This document shows, piece by piece, positions 8,536-17,176 of a stretch of 64,000 nucleotides of DNA. Source of the DNA: JAIBJN01 sp963811635. Its GTDB lineage: Bacteria > Actinomycetota > Thermoleophilia > Gaiellales > Gaiellaceae. The translations under genes were made by a program, and so were the position numbers. Below the pieces are notes generated by a model. The model did not search any database. It worked only from the letters and a program-made list of their open reading frames with translations, and had not been told where the DNA came from. The stretch is taken from the NCBI GenBank assembly GCA_963811635.1, contig CAWESB010000015.1, positions 1 to 64,000 on the forward strand. Direction: 5' to 3'. Each line of letters opens with the position of its first letter. The first letter of the stretch is position 1.

Positions 8536-9523
8536 GACCCTGAACCAGCCCTGGTGGATCGACGTCATCAAGGCCGCCGTCGTCATCAACCTCGTCATGG
8601 TCTGCTTCGCGTACGCGACCTGGCTCGAGCGCAAGCTGCTCGGGCGGATGCAGCTGCGCTACGGCCCGAACCGCGCCGGGCCCTTCGGGCTCCTGCAGCC
8701 GATCGCCGACCTGGTCAAGCTGATCCGCAAGGAGAGCTTCTCGCCGACCGGCGCCGTCAGCCTCCTCTACTTTGCGGCGCCCGTCGTCGCGGCCTTCACG
8801 GCGCTCGCCTCGTTCAGCGTCATCCCCTTCGGCGGCGTCTGGGAGATCGGCGGCTACGACGTCACCGGCTACGTCGCCGACGTCTCCATCGGCGTCCTCC
8901 TCATCTTCGCCCTCGGCGCCATCGGCATCTATGCCTTCCTTGTCGGCGGCTGGGCGAGCGACTCGAAGTACAGCCTCCTCGGCTCCATGCGAACGGCCGC
9001 GCAACTCGTCTCCTACGAGGTCTCGCTCGCGCTTTCCGTGCTCGGCGTGATCGTCATGGCCGAGAGCCTTTCCCTCGTCGACATCGTCGAGAAGCAGCAG
9101 GACACGATCTGGTACGCGGGCCCGCAGATCGTCGGGCTCCTCATCTTCTTCGTCGCCGGCGTCGCCGAGACGAACCGGCCGCCGTTCGACCTGCCCGAGG
9201 CCGAGACCGAGCTCGTCGCCGGCTATCAGACGGAGTACAGCGGCATGCGCTACGGCCTCTTCGCCATGGCCGAGTACGTGAACATGATCACGCTCAGCGG
9301 GCTCGCCGTGACGCTCTTCTTCGGCGGCTGGGGCGGCCCGGTCCTGCCCGGCCCGCTCTGGTTCGTCCTCAAGCTCGCGATCGTGGTCTTCATCTTCATG
9401 TGGCTACGTGCGACCCTCCCGCGCCTGCGCTACGACCAGCTGATGAAGATCGGCTGGAAGGTGCTCCTGCCGGTCGCCACCCTCAACGCCGTCATCACCG
9501 CCGTGATCGTGGTCTACACGTGA
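8528..9523 (+). CDS. nuoH: NADH-quinone oxidoreductase subunit H
   Basis: Membrane subunit of 331 residues joining the two arms of complex I and lining the quinone channel. It has about eight predicted transmembrane helices. The family blocks ERKLLGRMQLRYGPNR, ETNRPPFDLPEAETELVAG and EYSGMRYGLFAMAEY are all present with their acidic residues. ATG 8528 overlaps nuoG. It is followed by a 130-base spacer with three strong hairpins before nuoI. Confidence 0.96.
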   Translation: MPETLNQPWWIDVIKAAVVINLVMVCFAYATWLERKLLGRMQLRYGPNRAGPFGLLQPIADLVKLIRKESFSPTGAVSLLYFAAPVVAAFTALASFSVIPFGGVWEIGGYDVTGYVADVSIGVLLIFALGAIGIYAFLVGGWASDSKYSLLGSMRTAAQLVSYEVSLALSVLGVIVMAESLSLVDIVEKQQDTIWYAGPQIVGLLIFFVAGVAETNRPPFDLPEAETELVAGYQTEYSGMRYGLFAMAEYVNMITLSGLAVTLFFGGWGGPVLPGPLWFVLKLAIVVFIFMWLRATLPRLRYDQLMKIGWKVLLPVATLNAVITAVIVVYT

Positions 9524-9548
9524 GGGTCGCTCGCCTTCGGCTCGCTCG

Positions 9549-9575
9549 CGTGGGGGAAACCATGTTCCCCCCACG
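9549..9575 (+). repeat. Hairpin 1 of the nuoH-nuoI spacer
   Basis: Inverted repeat with 12-base arms at 9549-9560 and 9564-9575 (11 of 12 positions pair) and a CAT loop. It is the first of three consecutive hairpins in this spacer and begins 25 bases after the nuoH stop. It is not followed by a T-run. Confidence 0.65.
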
Positions 9576-9594
9576 AGCCCCCTTCTTTGACGCA

Positions 9595-9620
9595 GTGAAG
9601 GAACCTCCCGGTTCCCTCAC
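9595..9620 (+). repeat. Hairpin 2 of the nuoH-nuoI spacer
   Basis: Inverted repeat with 11-base arms at 9595-9605 and 9610-9620 (10 of 11 pair) and a TCCC loop. The stem centre GGAACC/GGTTCC is perfect. Confidence 0.65.
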
Positions 9621-9631
9621 ACACCCTCCCC

Positions 9632-9658
9632 CTCATCGGCCGGAGACCGGCCGATGAG
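9632..9658 (+). promoter_or_regulatory. Hairpin 3, enclosing the nuoI start codon
   Basis: Perfect 12-bp inverted repeat with arms at 9632-9643 and 9647-9658 and an AGA loop. The right arm contains the nuoI ATG (9654-9656), so in the mRNA the start codon and the region just before it would be base-paired. No free Shine-Dalgarno sequence is seen. This suggests control of nuoI translation, or opening of the structure by ribosomes or a factor. The repeat is seen directly; its function is inferred. Confidence 0.6.
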
Positions 9659-10151
9659 CCCGCAGCCGTTCGACAGCTTCAAGGGCTTCGCCGTCACGTT
9701 CCGGCAGATGTTCAAGAAGCCGATCACCCAGCAGTACCCCGACTACAAGCGCCCGGTCTACCCCCGCTTCCGTGGACGGCACCGCCTCTGGAAGCACGAG
9801 AACGGGCTCGAGAAGTGCGTCGGCTGCTCACTCTGCGCCGCCGCCTGCCCGGCCGACTGCATCCGCGTCGTCGCCGACGAGAACACGCCGGACAACCGGG
9901 TCAGCGCGGGCGAGCGCTACGCCCGCATCTACGAGATCAACCTCTCCCGCTGCATCTTCTGCGGCTACTGCGAGCTCGCGTGCCCGTTCGACGCGATCAC
10001 GCTCGAGGCCGAGTTCGAGATCGCCGAATACTCGCGCGACGACCTCATCTACACGAAGGACATGCTGCTCGCCGAGCCGGTGAAGCGCATGCCTGTCGCC
10101 GACCGCGACCTCTACGACACGCCCGTGCCCGTCTGGAAGGCGGAGAGTTGA
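9654..10151 (+). CDS. nuoI: NADH-quinone oxidoreductase subunit I
   Basis: Peripheral ferredoxin-like subunit of 165 residues with two [4Fe-4S] clusters (N6a and N6b). The ligand sets are CVGCSLCAAACP and CIFCGYCELACP, each completing the classical CxxCxxCxxxCP pattern. The ATG at 9654 lies within the right arm of a perfect 12-bp hairpin. The next in-frame candidate, ATG 9708 (FRQMFKK), would lose conserved N-terminal residues. The stop overlaps nuoJ in a TTGA junction. Confidence 0.95.
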   Translation: MSPQPFDSFKGFAVTFRQMFKKPITQQYPDYKRPVYPRFRGRHRLWKHENGLEKCVGCSLCAAACPADCIRVVADENTPDNRVSAGERYARIYEINLSRCIFCGYCELACPFDAITLEAEFEIAEYSRDDLIYTKDMLLAEPVKRMPVADRDLYDTPVPVWKAES

Positions 10152-10714
10152 CGGCGCTCGTCCTCGCCGCCTCGGCCTCGAACATCCTCGTCTGGATCAT
10201 CTGGATCCTCGCCGCGCTCGCGCTCCTCGCCTCGGGGCTCGCGGTCGTCCTCTTCCAGAACCCGTTCTTCAGCGCGCTCGCGCTGATCGGGAACCTCGCC
10301 TCCCTCGCCGTCCTCTACCTGCTGCTCTCGGGCGAGTTCGTGGCGGGCGCGCAGGTGATCGTCTACGCGGGCGCAATCGTGATCATGTTCGTCTTCGTGC
10401 TCGCCTACCTCGGCGGGCGCGCCGACGCGCCCTGGGCCGGCGGCCCGACGCTCCAGAACGTCACCGCCGTCGCCGCGGCGGCGGCGATCGCCCTCGAGAT
10501 CGCCGTCGTCATCGCTCTCAAGGCGGGCGACAGCCTCAACGACACGGCCACGATCTCGAGCTCCTTCGGCTCGCCGGCGGAGATCGGCGAGCTCTTCCTC
10601 TCCGACCACCTGCTCGCCTTCGAGGTGACGTCGATCGTGCTCCTGGTCGCCGCGGTCGGCGGCGTCATCCTCGGCAGCGCCATGCCGTCGTCCGACGAGG
10701 AGAGCGAGGCCTGA
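10148..10714 (+). CDS. nuoJ: NADH-quinone oxidoreductase subunit J
   Basis: Membrane-arm subunit of 188 residues with five predicted helices. The conserved NPFFSALALIGNLASLAVLY and AGAQVIVYAGAIVIMFVFV segments identify it. The start is TTG at 10148, overlapping the nuoI stop as TTGA, with AAGG about 6 bases upstream. No ATG or GTG is available before the first conserved helix. The C-terminal tail after the last helix is acidic (SSDEESEA). The stop overlaps the nuoK ATG by one base. Confidence 0.92.
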   Translation: MTALVLAASASNILVWIIWILAALALLASGLAVVLFQNPFFSALALIGNLASLAVLYLLLSGEFVAGAQVIVYAGAIVIMFVFVLAYLGGRADAPWAGGPTLQNVTAVAAAAAIALEIAVVIALKAGDSLNDTATISSSFGSPAEIGELFLSDHLLAFEVTSIVLLVAAVGGVILGSAMPSSDEESEA

Positions 10715-11022
10715 TGCTCGGCCCGGGGATCGCCGCCTACCTGATCCTCTCGGTCGCCCTCTTCGCGACCGGCGCGTTCGGCGTGCTCATCCGCCGCAGC
10801 CCGCTGATCATCCTGCTCGCGCTCGAGCTGATGCTGAACGCCGGCAACCTCGCCCTGATCGCCTTCGCGCGCCGATTCGGGGACGGCGACGGTCAGATCT
10901 TCGCGCTGACGGTGATGGTCGTCGCCGCGGCGGAGGCCGTGCTCGGGCTGGGGCTGATCGTCGCCGTCTCGCGGAAGCATGTCGAGCTCGACGTCGACCG
11001 CTTGACCTCGCTGCGGGGCTGA
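10714..11022 (+). CDS. nuoK: NADH-quinone oxidoreductase subunit K
   Basis: Small three-helix membrane subunit (102 residues) of the proton-pumping arm, related to MnhC/MrpC. Family residues include the helix-2 glutamate in LLALELMLNAGNLALIAF and the helix-3 glutamate in VVAAAEAVLGLGLIV. The ATG overlaps the nuoJ stop by one base, and nuoL follows after 3 bases. Confidence 0.95.
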   Translation: MLGPGIAAYLILSVALFATGAFGVLIRRSPLIILLALELMLNAGNLALIAFARRFGDGDGQIFALTVMVVAAAEAVLGLGLIVAVSRKHVELDVDRLTSLRG

Positions 11023-11025
11023 GTC

Positions 11026-12930
11026 GTGGACGTCCTCGCCTGGATAGCCCTCTTCTCGCCCGCGGTCGCCGTCGTCGGGATCGGGCTGCTCGGCGACCGG
11101 ATCTCCCGCCGCGGCGCGGGGCTCGTCGCGTCCGGAGCGACCCTCGTCTCCTTCGTCTGCACGGTTGCGATCTTCGTCCAGCTGCTGGGGCGCGAGCCGG
11201 AGGAGCGCTCGGAGGTCACGACCATCTGGACCTGGCTGACGGCCGGCGACCTCCGCTTCGGGGCGACGCTCCTGATCGACCCGCTCTCGGTCTTCATGAT
11301 GCTCGTCGTCTCCGGCGTCGGCTTCCTGATCCTCGTCTACGCGATCGGGTACATGAGCGGCGACGAGGAGGAGCGCCGCTACCACGCCTACAAGGCGCTC
11401 TTCATCTTCTCGATGCTCCTGCTCGTCATGGCCGGGAACCTGCTGCTGCTCCTGGCCGGGTGGGGGCTGGTCGGCCTCTCCTCGTACCTGCTCATCAACT
11501 ACTGGCACCGGCGGCACGAGGCCGTGGACGCGGGCAAGAAGGCGTTCATCATGAACGCGGTCGGTGACGCGACCTTCGTGCTCGCGCTTTTCATCCTCGT
11601 CGAGCAGATCGGCTCGCTCGACTTCGGCACCGTCTTCGCGGAGGCGCCCGAAGCGCTGGGCGACGGCTCGACGCTGGCGGTGCTCGTGGCGCTCGGCCTC
11701 CTCGGCGGGGCCCTCGCCAAGTCCGCGCAAGTCCCGCTCCACACCTGGCTCCCGGACGCGATGGAGGGCCCGACACCGGTCAGCGCGCTCATCCACGCGG
11801 CCACGATGGTCACGGCCGGCGTCTACCTGATCGCGCGCACGAGCCCGCTCTTCGAGCTTGCGATCGACGTGCAGGACCTCGCCGGGATCCTCGGCGCGGT
11901 CACGCTCCTCCTCGCCGGGCTGATCGCACTCGTCCAGACCGACATCAAGCGGGTGATCGCGTACTCGACCATGAGCCAGATCGGCTACATGTTCGTCGCG
12001 GTCGGTCTCGGCGCCTACGGCCCCGGGATGTTCCACCTGATGACGCACGCCTTCTTCAAGGCGCTCCTCTTCATGTCGGCCGGCCTCGTCATCCACGCCC
12101 TCTCCGGCGAGCAGGACATCCGTCGGATGGGAGGGTTGGCCCGCGAGCTGCCCTGGACGTACCGCTCGTTCCTCGTCGGCGCCCTCGCGCTGGCGGCGAT
12201 CCCGCCGTTCGCCGGCTTCTTCTCCAAGGACGCCATCCTCTCGAGCGCCGCCAACTCCGGCTCGCTCGGCTGGATCCTCTGGACGATCGGGATCGTCGGC
12301 GCGTTCCTGACAGGCCTCTACACCTTCCGGCTCCTCTTCATCGTCTTCTTCCGGGAGATGACCCCCTTCGCGCGCGAGCACCTGCACAAGGAGCGCTTCG
12401 AGGGCCCGCTCTCGATGATGTGGCCGGTCGGCGTCCTCGCCGTACTCTCGACGATCGCCGGCTTCCTCCAGGTTCCGGGCGGCTGGGCGCTCGTCGACAC
12501 CTGGCTCGATCCCGTGGTGGAGTCCGTCCCGGAGGCCGGCGGCGCGCTCGCCGTCTTCTCGATCCTCGCCTCGCTGACGGCCGCCGTCGGTGGCATCGCC
12601 GTCGCCTGGGCCGTCTACCGCAAGCCCGGCGAGCGCTCGGCGGCGGTTCGCCGCCGCTTCCCGAGCGCCGTCCGCGCCCTCGAGCACAAGTTCTACTTCG
12701 ACGAAGCCTACGACCTGGCCTTCTACAAGCCGACCTCGGCCTTCGCGGCCTGGATGCTGCGCCGTATCGAGGAGCCGCTCGTCCTCCGCTCGCTCGGCGG
12801 CCTCGGCACCGGCGTCCGCGACGTGTCCGGCCGGGTTGCCGCCACCCAGACCGGGCGGGTGCGGGGATACGTCCTCGCCCTCGCCGTCGGCCTGGCCGTG
12901 CTGGCCATCGTCTTCCTGGTGGTCGCGTGA
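11026..12930 (+). CDS. nuoL: NADH-quinone oxidoreductase subunit L
   Basis: Antiporter-like proton-pumping subunit (634 residues) at the far end of the membrane arm. It has about 15-16 predicted helices and a long C-terminal lateral helix. Diagnostic blocks are LLLAGWGLVGLSSYLLINYW, HTWLPDAMEGPTPVSALIHA with the key lysine before it, and the broken helix region SQIGYMFVAVGLGAYG. Starts with GTG; the stop overlaps nuoM as GTGA. Length fits the family. Confidence 0.95.
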   Translation: MDVLAWIALFSPAVAVVGIGLLGDRISRRGAGLVASGATLVSFVCTVAIFVQLLGREPEERSEVTTIWTWLTAGDLRFGATLLIDPLSVFMMLVVSGVGFLILVYAIGYMSGDEEERRYHAYKALFIFSMLLLVMAGNLLLLLAGWGLVGLSSYLLINYWHRRHEAVDAGKKAFIMNAVGDATFVLALFILVEQIGSLDFGTVFAEAPEALGDGSTLAVLVALGLLGGALAKSAQVPLHTWLPDAMEGPTPVSALIHAATMVTAGVYLIARTSPLFELAIDVQDLAGILGAVTLLLAGLIALVQTDIKRVIAYSTMSQIGYMFVAVGLGAYGPGMFHLMTHAFFKALLFMSAGLVIHALSGEQDIRRMGGLARELPWTYRSFLVGALALAAIPPFAGFFSKDAILSSAANSGSLGWILWTIGIVGAFLTGLYTFRLLFIVFFREMTPFAREHLHKERFEGPLSMMWPVGVLAVLSTIAGFLQVPGGWALVDTWLDPVVESVPEAGGALAVFSILASLTAAVGGIAVAWAVYRKPGERSAAVRRRFPSAVRALEHKFYFDEAYDLAFYKPTSAFAAWMLRRIEEPLVLRSLGGLGTGVRDVSGRVAATQTGRVRGYVLALAVGLAVLAIVFLVVA

Positions 12931-14345
12931 TCACGACGATCCTGATCCTGCTGCCCATCGCCGGCGCGGTCGCGATCTGGATCGTGCCGTGGAGCTCGCA
13001 GCGGGCCGCCGGCGGGTTCGCGCTGCTCGTCGCGCTCGGCGAGCTCGCCCTCTGGGTGGGGACGGCGCTCAACTTCGACTTCGAAGCGACCGGCCTTCAG
13101 AACGAGGCCGACGTCAGCTGGTTCTCGGATCTCGACGTCGCCTACAAGGTCGGCTTCTACGACTACTCCCTCTGGCTGGTCGGGCTCACCGTCGTCGTCA
13201 CGGCGGCCGCGGTCGGGTACGGGCTCTGGACCGGGCGCGACCGGCTCGGCGTTTACCTGAGCCTCCTGCTCTTCCTCGAGGGCGCGACGATCGGGGTCTT
13301 CACCTCCCAGGACCTGATCCTCTTCTACGTCTTCTGGGAGGCCATGCTGATCCCGCTCTACGTCCTGATCGGCGTCTGGGGCGGGCCCGGCCGGCTGGGG
13401 GCGACGTACAAGTTCGTCGCCTACACGATGGCCGGCTCCCTGCTCATGCTGGTCGCGATCGTGGCGGCAGGGCTCGGGGCGGGGACGTTCGACATCGCCG
13501 AGCTCGCCGGGCAGGGGACGAGCACCTGGATCTTCCTCGGCTTCGCCGTCGCCTTCGCCGTCAAGGCGCCGCTCTGGCCCTTCCACGGCTGGCTGCCCGA
13601 CGCATATCGCGAGGCGCCGGCCGAGGTGGCGGCGCTCCTCTCGGGCGTGATCTCGAAGACGGCCGCGTACGGCTTCCTCGCCATCGCCGTGCCGCTCTAT
13701 CCCGGCCCGGCCGAGGACTGGCGCACCGTCATCCTCGTGCTCGCGTCGATCGGCCTCGTCTACGGGTCGCTCCTCGCGTTCCGCTCGCCCGACGTTCGCG
13801 GCGTCATCGCCTACTCGAGCCTCGCGCAGATGAACCTGATCCTGATCGGGATCTTCGCCGTGAACGCCTCCGGCTACACCGGCGCGCTGCTGCAGATGGT
13901 CAACCACGGTCTGATCTCGGCCGCTCTCTTCCTGCTCGCCGGCGCGATCGAGCGGCGGACGAGCACCGGCGAGCTTCGGCTGCTCGGCGGGATGGCGCGC
14001 GGGCGCCCCGTGCTCGCCACCGTCCTGATCACCACCGGCGTGGTCGCGCTCGCCGTCCCCGGCTCGAGCGCCTTCGCCGCCGAGTTTCTCGTCCTCAACG
14101 GCATCTTCACGATCGGCTGGGGCTGGGCCGTCGTCGGCGCCGTCGCCATCGTCCTCGCCGCGATGTACATGCTGCGGTTGATCTCAGCCGTCCTCCACCA
14201 GGACGTCGGCAGCGCCGTCCCCGCCGAGGCGCTCGACCTCCGCCCGGCGGAGATCGGCGTGATCGCGCCGCTCGTCCTCGTGCTGCTCGTCCTCTCGTTC
14301 TGGCCGGCGGCCATCACCGAGCGCCTCTCAGGGGTGTTCTTCTAG
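12927..14345 (+). CDS. nuoM: NADH-quinone oxidoreductase subunit M
   Basis: Second antiporter-like membrane subunit, 472 residues and about 14 helices. FYVFWEAMLIPLYVLIGVWG contains the conserved helix-5 glutamate. KAPLWPFHGWLPDAYREAP carries the channel lysine and the loop typical of NuoM. The start is the GTG of a GTGA overlap with nuoL at 12927. The C-terminus overlaps the nuoN start by one base. Confidence 0.95.
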   Translation: MITTILILLPIAGAVAIWIVPWSSQRAAGGFALLVALGELALWVGTALNFDFEATGLQNEADVSWFSDLDVAYKVGFYDYSLWLVGLTVVVTAAAVGYGLWTGRDRLGVYLSLLLFLEGATIGVFTSQDLILFYVFWEAMLIPLYVLIGVWGGPGRLGATYKFVAYTMAGSLLMLVAIVAAGLGAGTFDIAELAGQGTSTWIFLGFAVAFAVKAPLWPFHGWLPDAYREAPAEVAALLSGVISKTAAYGFLAIAVPLYPGPAEDWRTVILVLASIGLVYGSLLAFRSPDVRGVIAYSSLAQMNLILIGIFAVNASGYTGALLQMVNHGLISAALFLLAGAIERRTSTGELRLLGGMARGRPVLATVLITTGVVALAVPGSSAFAAEFLVLNGIFTIGWGWAVVGAVAIVLAAMYMLRLISAVLHQDVGSAVPAEALDLRPAEIGVIAPLVLVLLVLSFWPAAITERLSGVFF

Positions 14346-15823
14346 TGGACTTCCAGGCCCCGACGATCGACTGGACGGCGCTCTCTCCGATCCTGGTGAC
14401 GCTCGGCGGCGCCGTCGTCGTCCTCCTCGTCAGCCTGTTCCTCCCGACCGGCACGCGCCGGATCTTTGGCGCGGTCGTCGCCGGGCTCTGCTTCGCCGCC
14501 GCGGGTGGGCTGGCGATCGCGCTCTTCGCGGCCGACGACACGGGGCGCGGGATCGTCGCCGACGCGATCCGCCGCGACCGCCTGGGCGAGCTCGCCCAGG
14601 TCTTCGTCATGGCAGCGGGGCTCCTGAGCGTGGGCGTCTCCTTCCGGGAGCCGGGTGGAGACGACCGGGCGGGCGAGTACTACGCGCTCCTGCTCACGGC
14701 GGCAAGCGGCATGGCCTTCTTCGTGACCGCGAGCAATTTGATGACGCTCTTCCTCGGGCTCGAGTGGTTCTCGATTTGCCTCTACATCCTCACGGCCATC
14801 GCCGTCGAGCGGCTCAGCGGGCTCGAGGCGAGCCTCAAGTATCTGATCGTGGGCAGCTTCGGCTCGGCGATCCTGCTCTTCGGGAGCGCGTTCGTCTACG
14901 GCGCCACCGGCGCGATCGGCTTCGAGGAGATCGCCGCCGGAACGGCCGACGGCGAGCGGCTCTTCCTCGTCGCCGGGCTGGCCATGATCATCGTCGGCCT
15001 CGCGTTCAAGTCCTCGGCGGCCCCGTTCCACATGTGGACGCCCGACGTCTACGAGGGCGCGCCGACGCCCGTGACCGGGTTCATGGCCGCGGCGACGAAG
15101 GTCGCGGCGCTCGTGGTCACGCTGCGCCTGCTGGTGACGGCGTTCCCGGACGAGGCCGACCTCTGGACCGTCGCACTCGCGGTGATCGTCTGCATCTCCC
15201 TGGCCTGGGGCAACCTCGCCGCAATCGTGCAGACGAACGTGAAGCGGCTGCTCGCGTACTCGAGCATCTCGCACGCCGGCTTCCTGCTGATGCCGATCGC
15301 GGCAGGCAACGCCCTCGGCGGCCGCGCGCTCCTCTACTACCTGATCCCGTACGGCGCCATGAGCATCGGCGCCTTCGCCGTCGTCGCCATCCGCGAGCGC
15401 GAGCTGCGTGCCCCGGTGACGCTCGCCAACCTCGCGAGCTTCGGCTGGGAACGGCCGTTCCTGGGCGGCTCGATGGCGCTGTTCATGTTCGGCTTCATCG
15501 GCTTCCCGCCGGCGGGCATCTTCCTCGGCAAGGTGTACGTCTTCGGCGCCGTGATCGACCGCGGCTGGGCGTGGCTCGCCGTGGTCGGCGGGATCGCGAC
15601 GGCGGTCTCCGTCTACTACTACCTCAACGTCATCCGGGCGATGTACATGCAGCCGCGGGAGCTCGCGGTCGTCGCCGTGGGCGGCTCACCGCCGCCCGAC
15701 CGGCTGCTCGTCGCCTCCGTAGCCGGGTCGGCGCTGGTCGCTGTCGGGAGCTTCGTCTTCGCCGGGCCCCTCCTCGAGATCGCCGCCGATGCGGTCGCGT
15801 TCCTACCGTTCCCCGTAGGCTGA
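14345..15823 (+). CDS. nuoN: NADH-quinone oxidoreductase subunit N
   Basis: Third antiporter-like membrane subunit, 492 residues, about 14 helices, last gene of the operon. FLGLEWFSICLYILTA carries the helix-5 glutamate and KSSAAPFHMWTPDVYEGAP the conserved lysine and loop of NuoN. GTG 14345 overlaps the last base of the nuoM stop. The next gene, a flavoprotein, starts 8 bases after the stop, so it may be co-transcribed. Confidence 0.95.
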   Translation: MDFQAPTIDWTALSPILVTLGGAVVVLLVSLFLPTGTRRIFGAVVAGLCFAAAGGLAIALFAADDTGRGIVADAIRRDRLGELAQVFVMAAGLLSVGVSFREPGGDDRAGEYYALLLTAASGMAFFVTASNLMTLFLGLEWFSICLYILTAIAVERLSGLEASLKYLIVGSFGSAILLFGSAFVYGATGAIGFEEIAAGTADGERLFLVAGLAMIIVGLAFKSSAAPFHMWTPDVYEGAPTPVTGFMAAATKVAALVVTLRLLVTAFPDEADLWTVALAVIVCISLAWGNLAAIVQTNVKRLLAYSSISHAGFLLMPIAAGNALGGRALLYYLIPYGAMSIGAFAVVAIRERELRAPVTLANLASFGWERPFLGGSMALFMFGFIGFPPAGIFLGKVYVFGAVIDRGWAWLAVVGGIATAVSVYYYLNVIRAMYMQPRELAVVAVGGSPPPDRLLVASVAGSALVAVGSFVFAGPLLEIAADAVAFLPFPVG

Positions 15824-15831
15824 CGCCCTCC

Positions 15832-17166
15832 ATGGGGAAGCGAGTCGTCGTCCTCGGCGCGGGGGTCACTGGCGAAGCCTTCGTCTCCGCCCTGCGCAGG
15901 CTGGACGCGGAGGCTGAGATCACGGTCGTCGAGCACGAGCTGCTCGGCGGCGAGTGCTCCTACTGGGCCTGCATCCCTTCGAAGACCCTCCTGCGGCCGC
16001 TCGACGTGATCGCCCGCGCGCGCCTCGCCCCGGGGGCGGCCGAGGCCGTCACCGCGGTGGACGCCGCCAAGGTCTTCGGCTGGCGCGACGAGGTCTCCAA
16101 AAAGGACGACACGAGCCAGGAAAGGTGGCTCGTCGACCTCGGCGCCGAGGTCGTACGCGGCACTGGAGTCGTCGCCGAGCCGGGCCTCGTCAAGGTCGGC
16201 GAGCGCGAGCTCCCCTACGACGCGCTGCTCGTGGCGACAGGCTCACGGCCCGCCGAGCCTCCGATCGAGGGCCTGGACGAGGTGGCGCACTGGGGCAACC
16301 GCGAGGCGACGAGCGCGAGCGCCGTCCCGGAGAGCCTCGCCGTGGTCGGCGGCGGCGCGGTCGGCTGCGAGCTCGCCCAGCTCTACGCCCGCTTGGGTGC
16401 CCGCGTCACGCTGGTGCAGAACGGCCCGCGACTGCTCCCGCGCGTCGACGCGGACGCCGCCGAGCTCCTCCAGGCCCGCTTCCGCGAGGAGGGCATCGAC
16501 CTCCGCCTCGGCGCGAAGGCCAACCGGGTCGAAGGCGGCAGTGGCGAGCCGTACCGCCTCGCGATCGAGGGGGAGGAGCTGGTCGAGGCCGAGCGCCTGC
16601 TGGTCGCCACCGGCCGCAGGCCCAACGTGGAGGGCTTCGGCTTCGAGCGCCTCGACCTGACCGTCGAGCGCCAGGGCATCGTCGTGGACGAGACCCTGGC
16701 GGCCGGCGAAGGCGTCTGGGCGGCCGGCGACGTCACGGGCGTCGCCCTCTTCACCCACGTGGGCAAGTACCAGGCGCGCATCGCCGCGGCGAACGTCGCG
16801 GGAGGCAACGCCCGCGCCGACTACACCGCCGTCCCCGCCGCCGTCTTCACCGACCCGCAGGTCGCGTCGACCGGCGACACGAGCGGAGAGAACGCGGTCA
16901 CCGCCACCTGGAAGCTCGGCTCGGTCTCTCGCACCGCCACCTTCCAGCGGCCGAAGCAGCCGGGTTTCCTGAAGCTCTACGCCGACCCGACGCGGGGGGT
17001 GCTCGTGGGCGGCACCGCCGTCGGCCCCGAGGCCGGCGAGTGGATCGGCCAGGTCACCCTCGCGATCCGCGCCGCAGTGTCAGTTGAGGTTCTGCGGGAC
17101 ACGATCCAGCCGTTCCCGACCTTCTCCGAAGCCGTGTTCTTCGCAGCCCGCGAGCTGGCGCTGTAG
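15832..17166 (+). CDS. Dihydrolipoamide-dehydrogenase-like flavoprotein disulfide reductase
   Basis: Class I pyridine-nucleotide disulfide oxidoreductase of 444 residues with an FAD motif (GAGVTG, residue 9 on), redox pair Cys42/Cys47 in GGECSYWACIPSK, NAD(P) motif GGGAVGCELAQ and the C-terminal dimer domain. Lipoamide dehydrogenases end with a His-Glu dyad in HPTxxE. Here the histidine is replaced by Phe (about residue 428, in PFPTFSEA) while the Glu is kept. Normal lipoamide chemistry is therefore doubtful; a quinone, metal or other disulfide reductase is possible. It starts 8 bases after nuoN and precedes a cyclic-nucleotide-binding gene. Family certain, substrate unknown. Confidence 0.8.
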   Translation: MGKRVVVLGAGVTGEAFVSALRRLDAEAEITVVEHELLGGECSYWACIPSKTLLRPLDVIARARLAPGAAEAVTAVDAAKVFGWRDEVSKKDDTSQERWLVDLGAEVVRGTGVVAEPGLVKVGERELPYDALLVATGSRPAEPPIEGLDEVAHWGNREATSASAVPESLAVVGGGAVGCELAQLYARLGARVTLVQNGPRLLPRVDADAAELLQARFREEGIDLRLGAKANRVEGGSGEPYRLAIEGEELVEAERLLVATGRRPNVEGFGFERLDLTVERQGIVVDETLAAGEGVWAAGDVTGVALFTHVGKYQARIAAANVAGGNARADYTAVPAAVFTDPQVASTGDTSGENAVTATWKLGSVSRTATFQRPKQPGFLKLYADPTRGVLVGGTAVGPEAGEWIGQVTLAIRAAVSVEVLRDTIQPFPTFSEAVFFAARELAL

Positions 17167-17169
17167 CCT
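17164..17169 (+). promoter_or_regulatory. Putative -10 box (TAGCCT) before the CNBD gene
   Basis: TAGCCT ends 7 bases before the ATG at 17177, and its TAG is the stop codon of the upstream gene. The geometry matches other candidate leaderless starts here, but because the TAG is a stop codon this site is weaker evidence. Confidence 0.35.
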
Positions 17170-17176
17170 CGCACCG

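Noticed and set aside
6184..8634. Open frame of about 816 codons opposite nuoG
   Set aside because: No recognisable domain; mirrors the codon pattern of nuoG on the other strand.
9549..9658. Intrinsic terminators between nuoH and nuoI
   Set aside because: The stems are strong, but none is followed by a run of T, and genes of the same complex continue downstream.
10405..12687. Open frame of 760 codons opposite nuoJ-nuoL
   Set aside because: Charged low-complexity composition (Glu, Arg, Asp) typical of antisense frames of membrane-protein genes.
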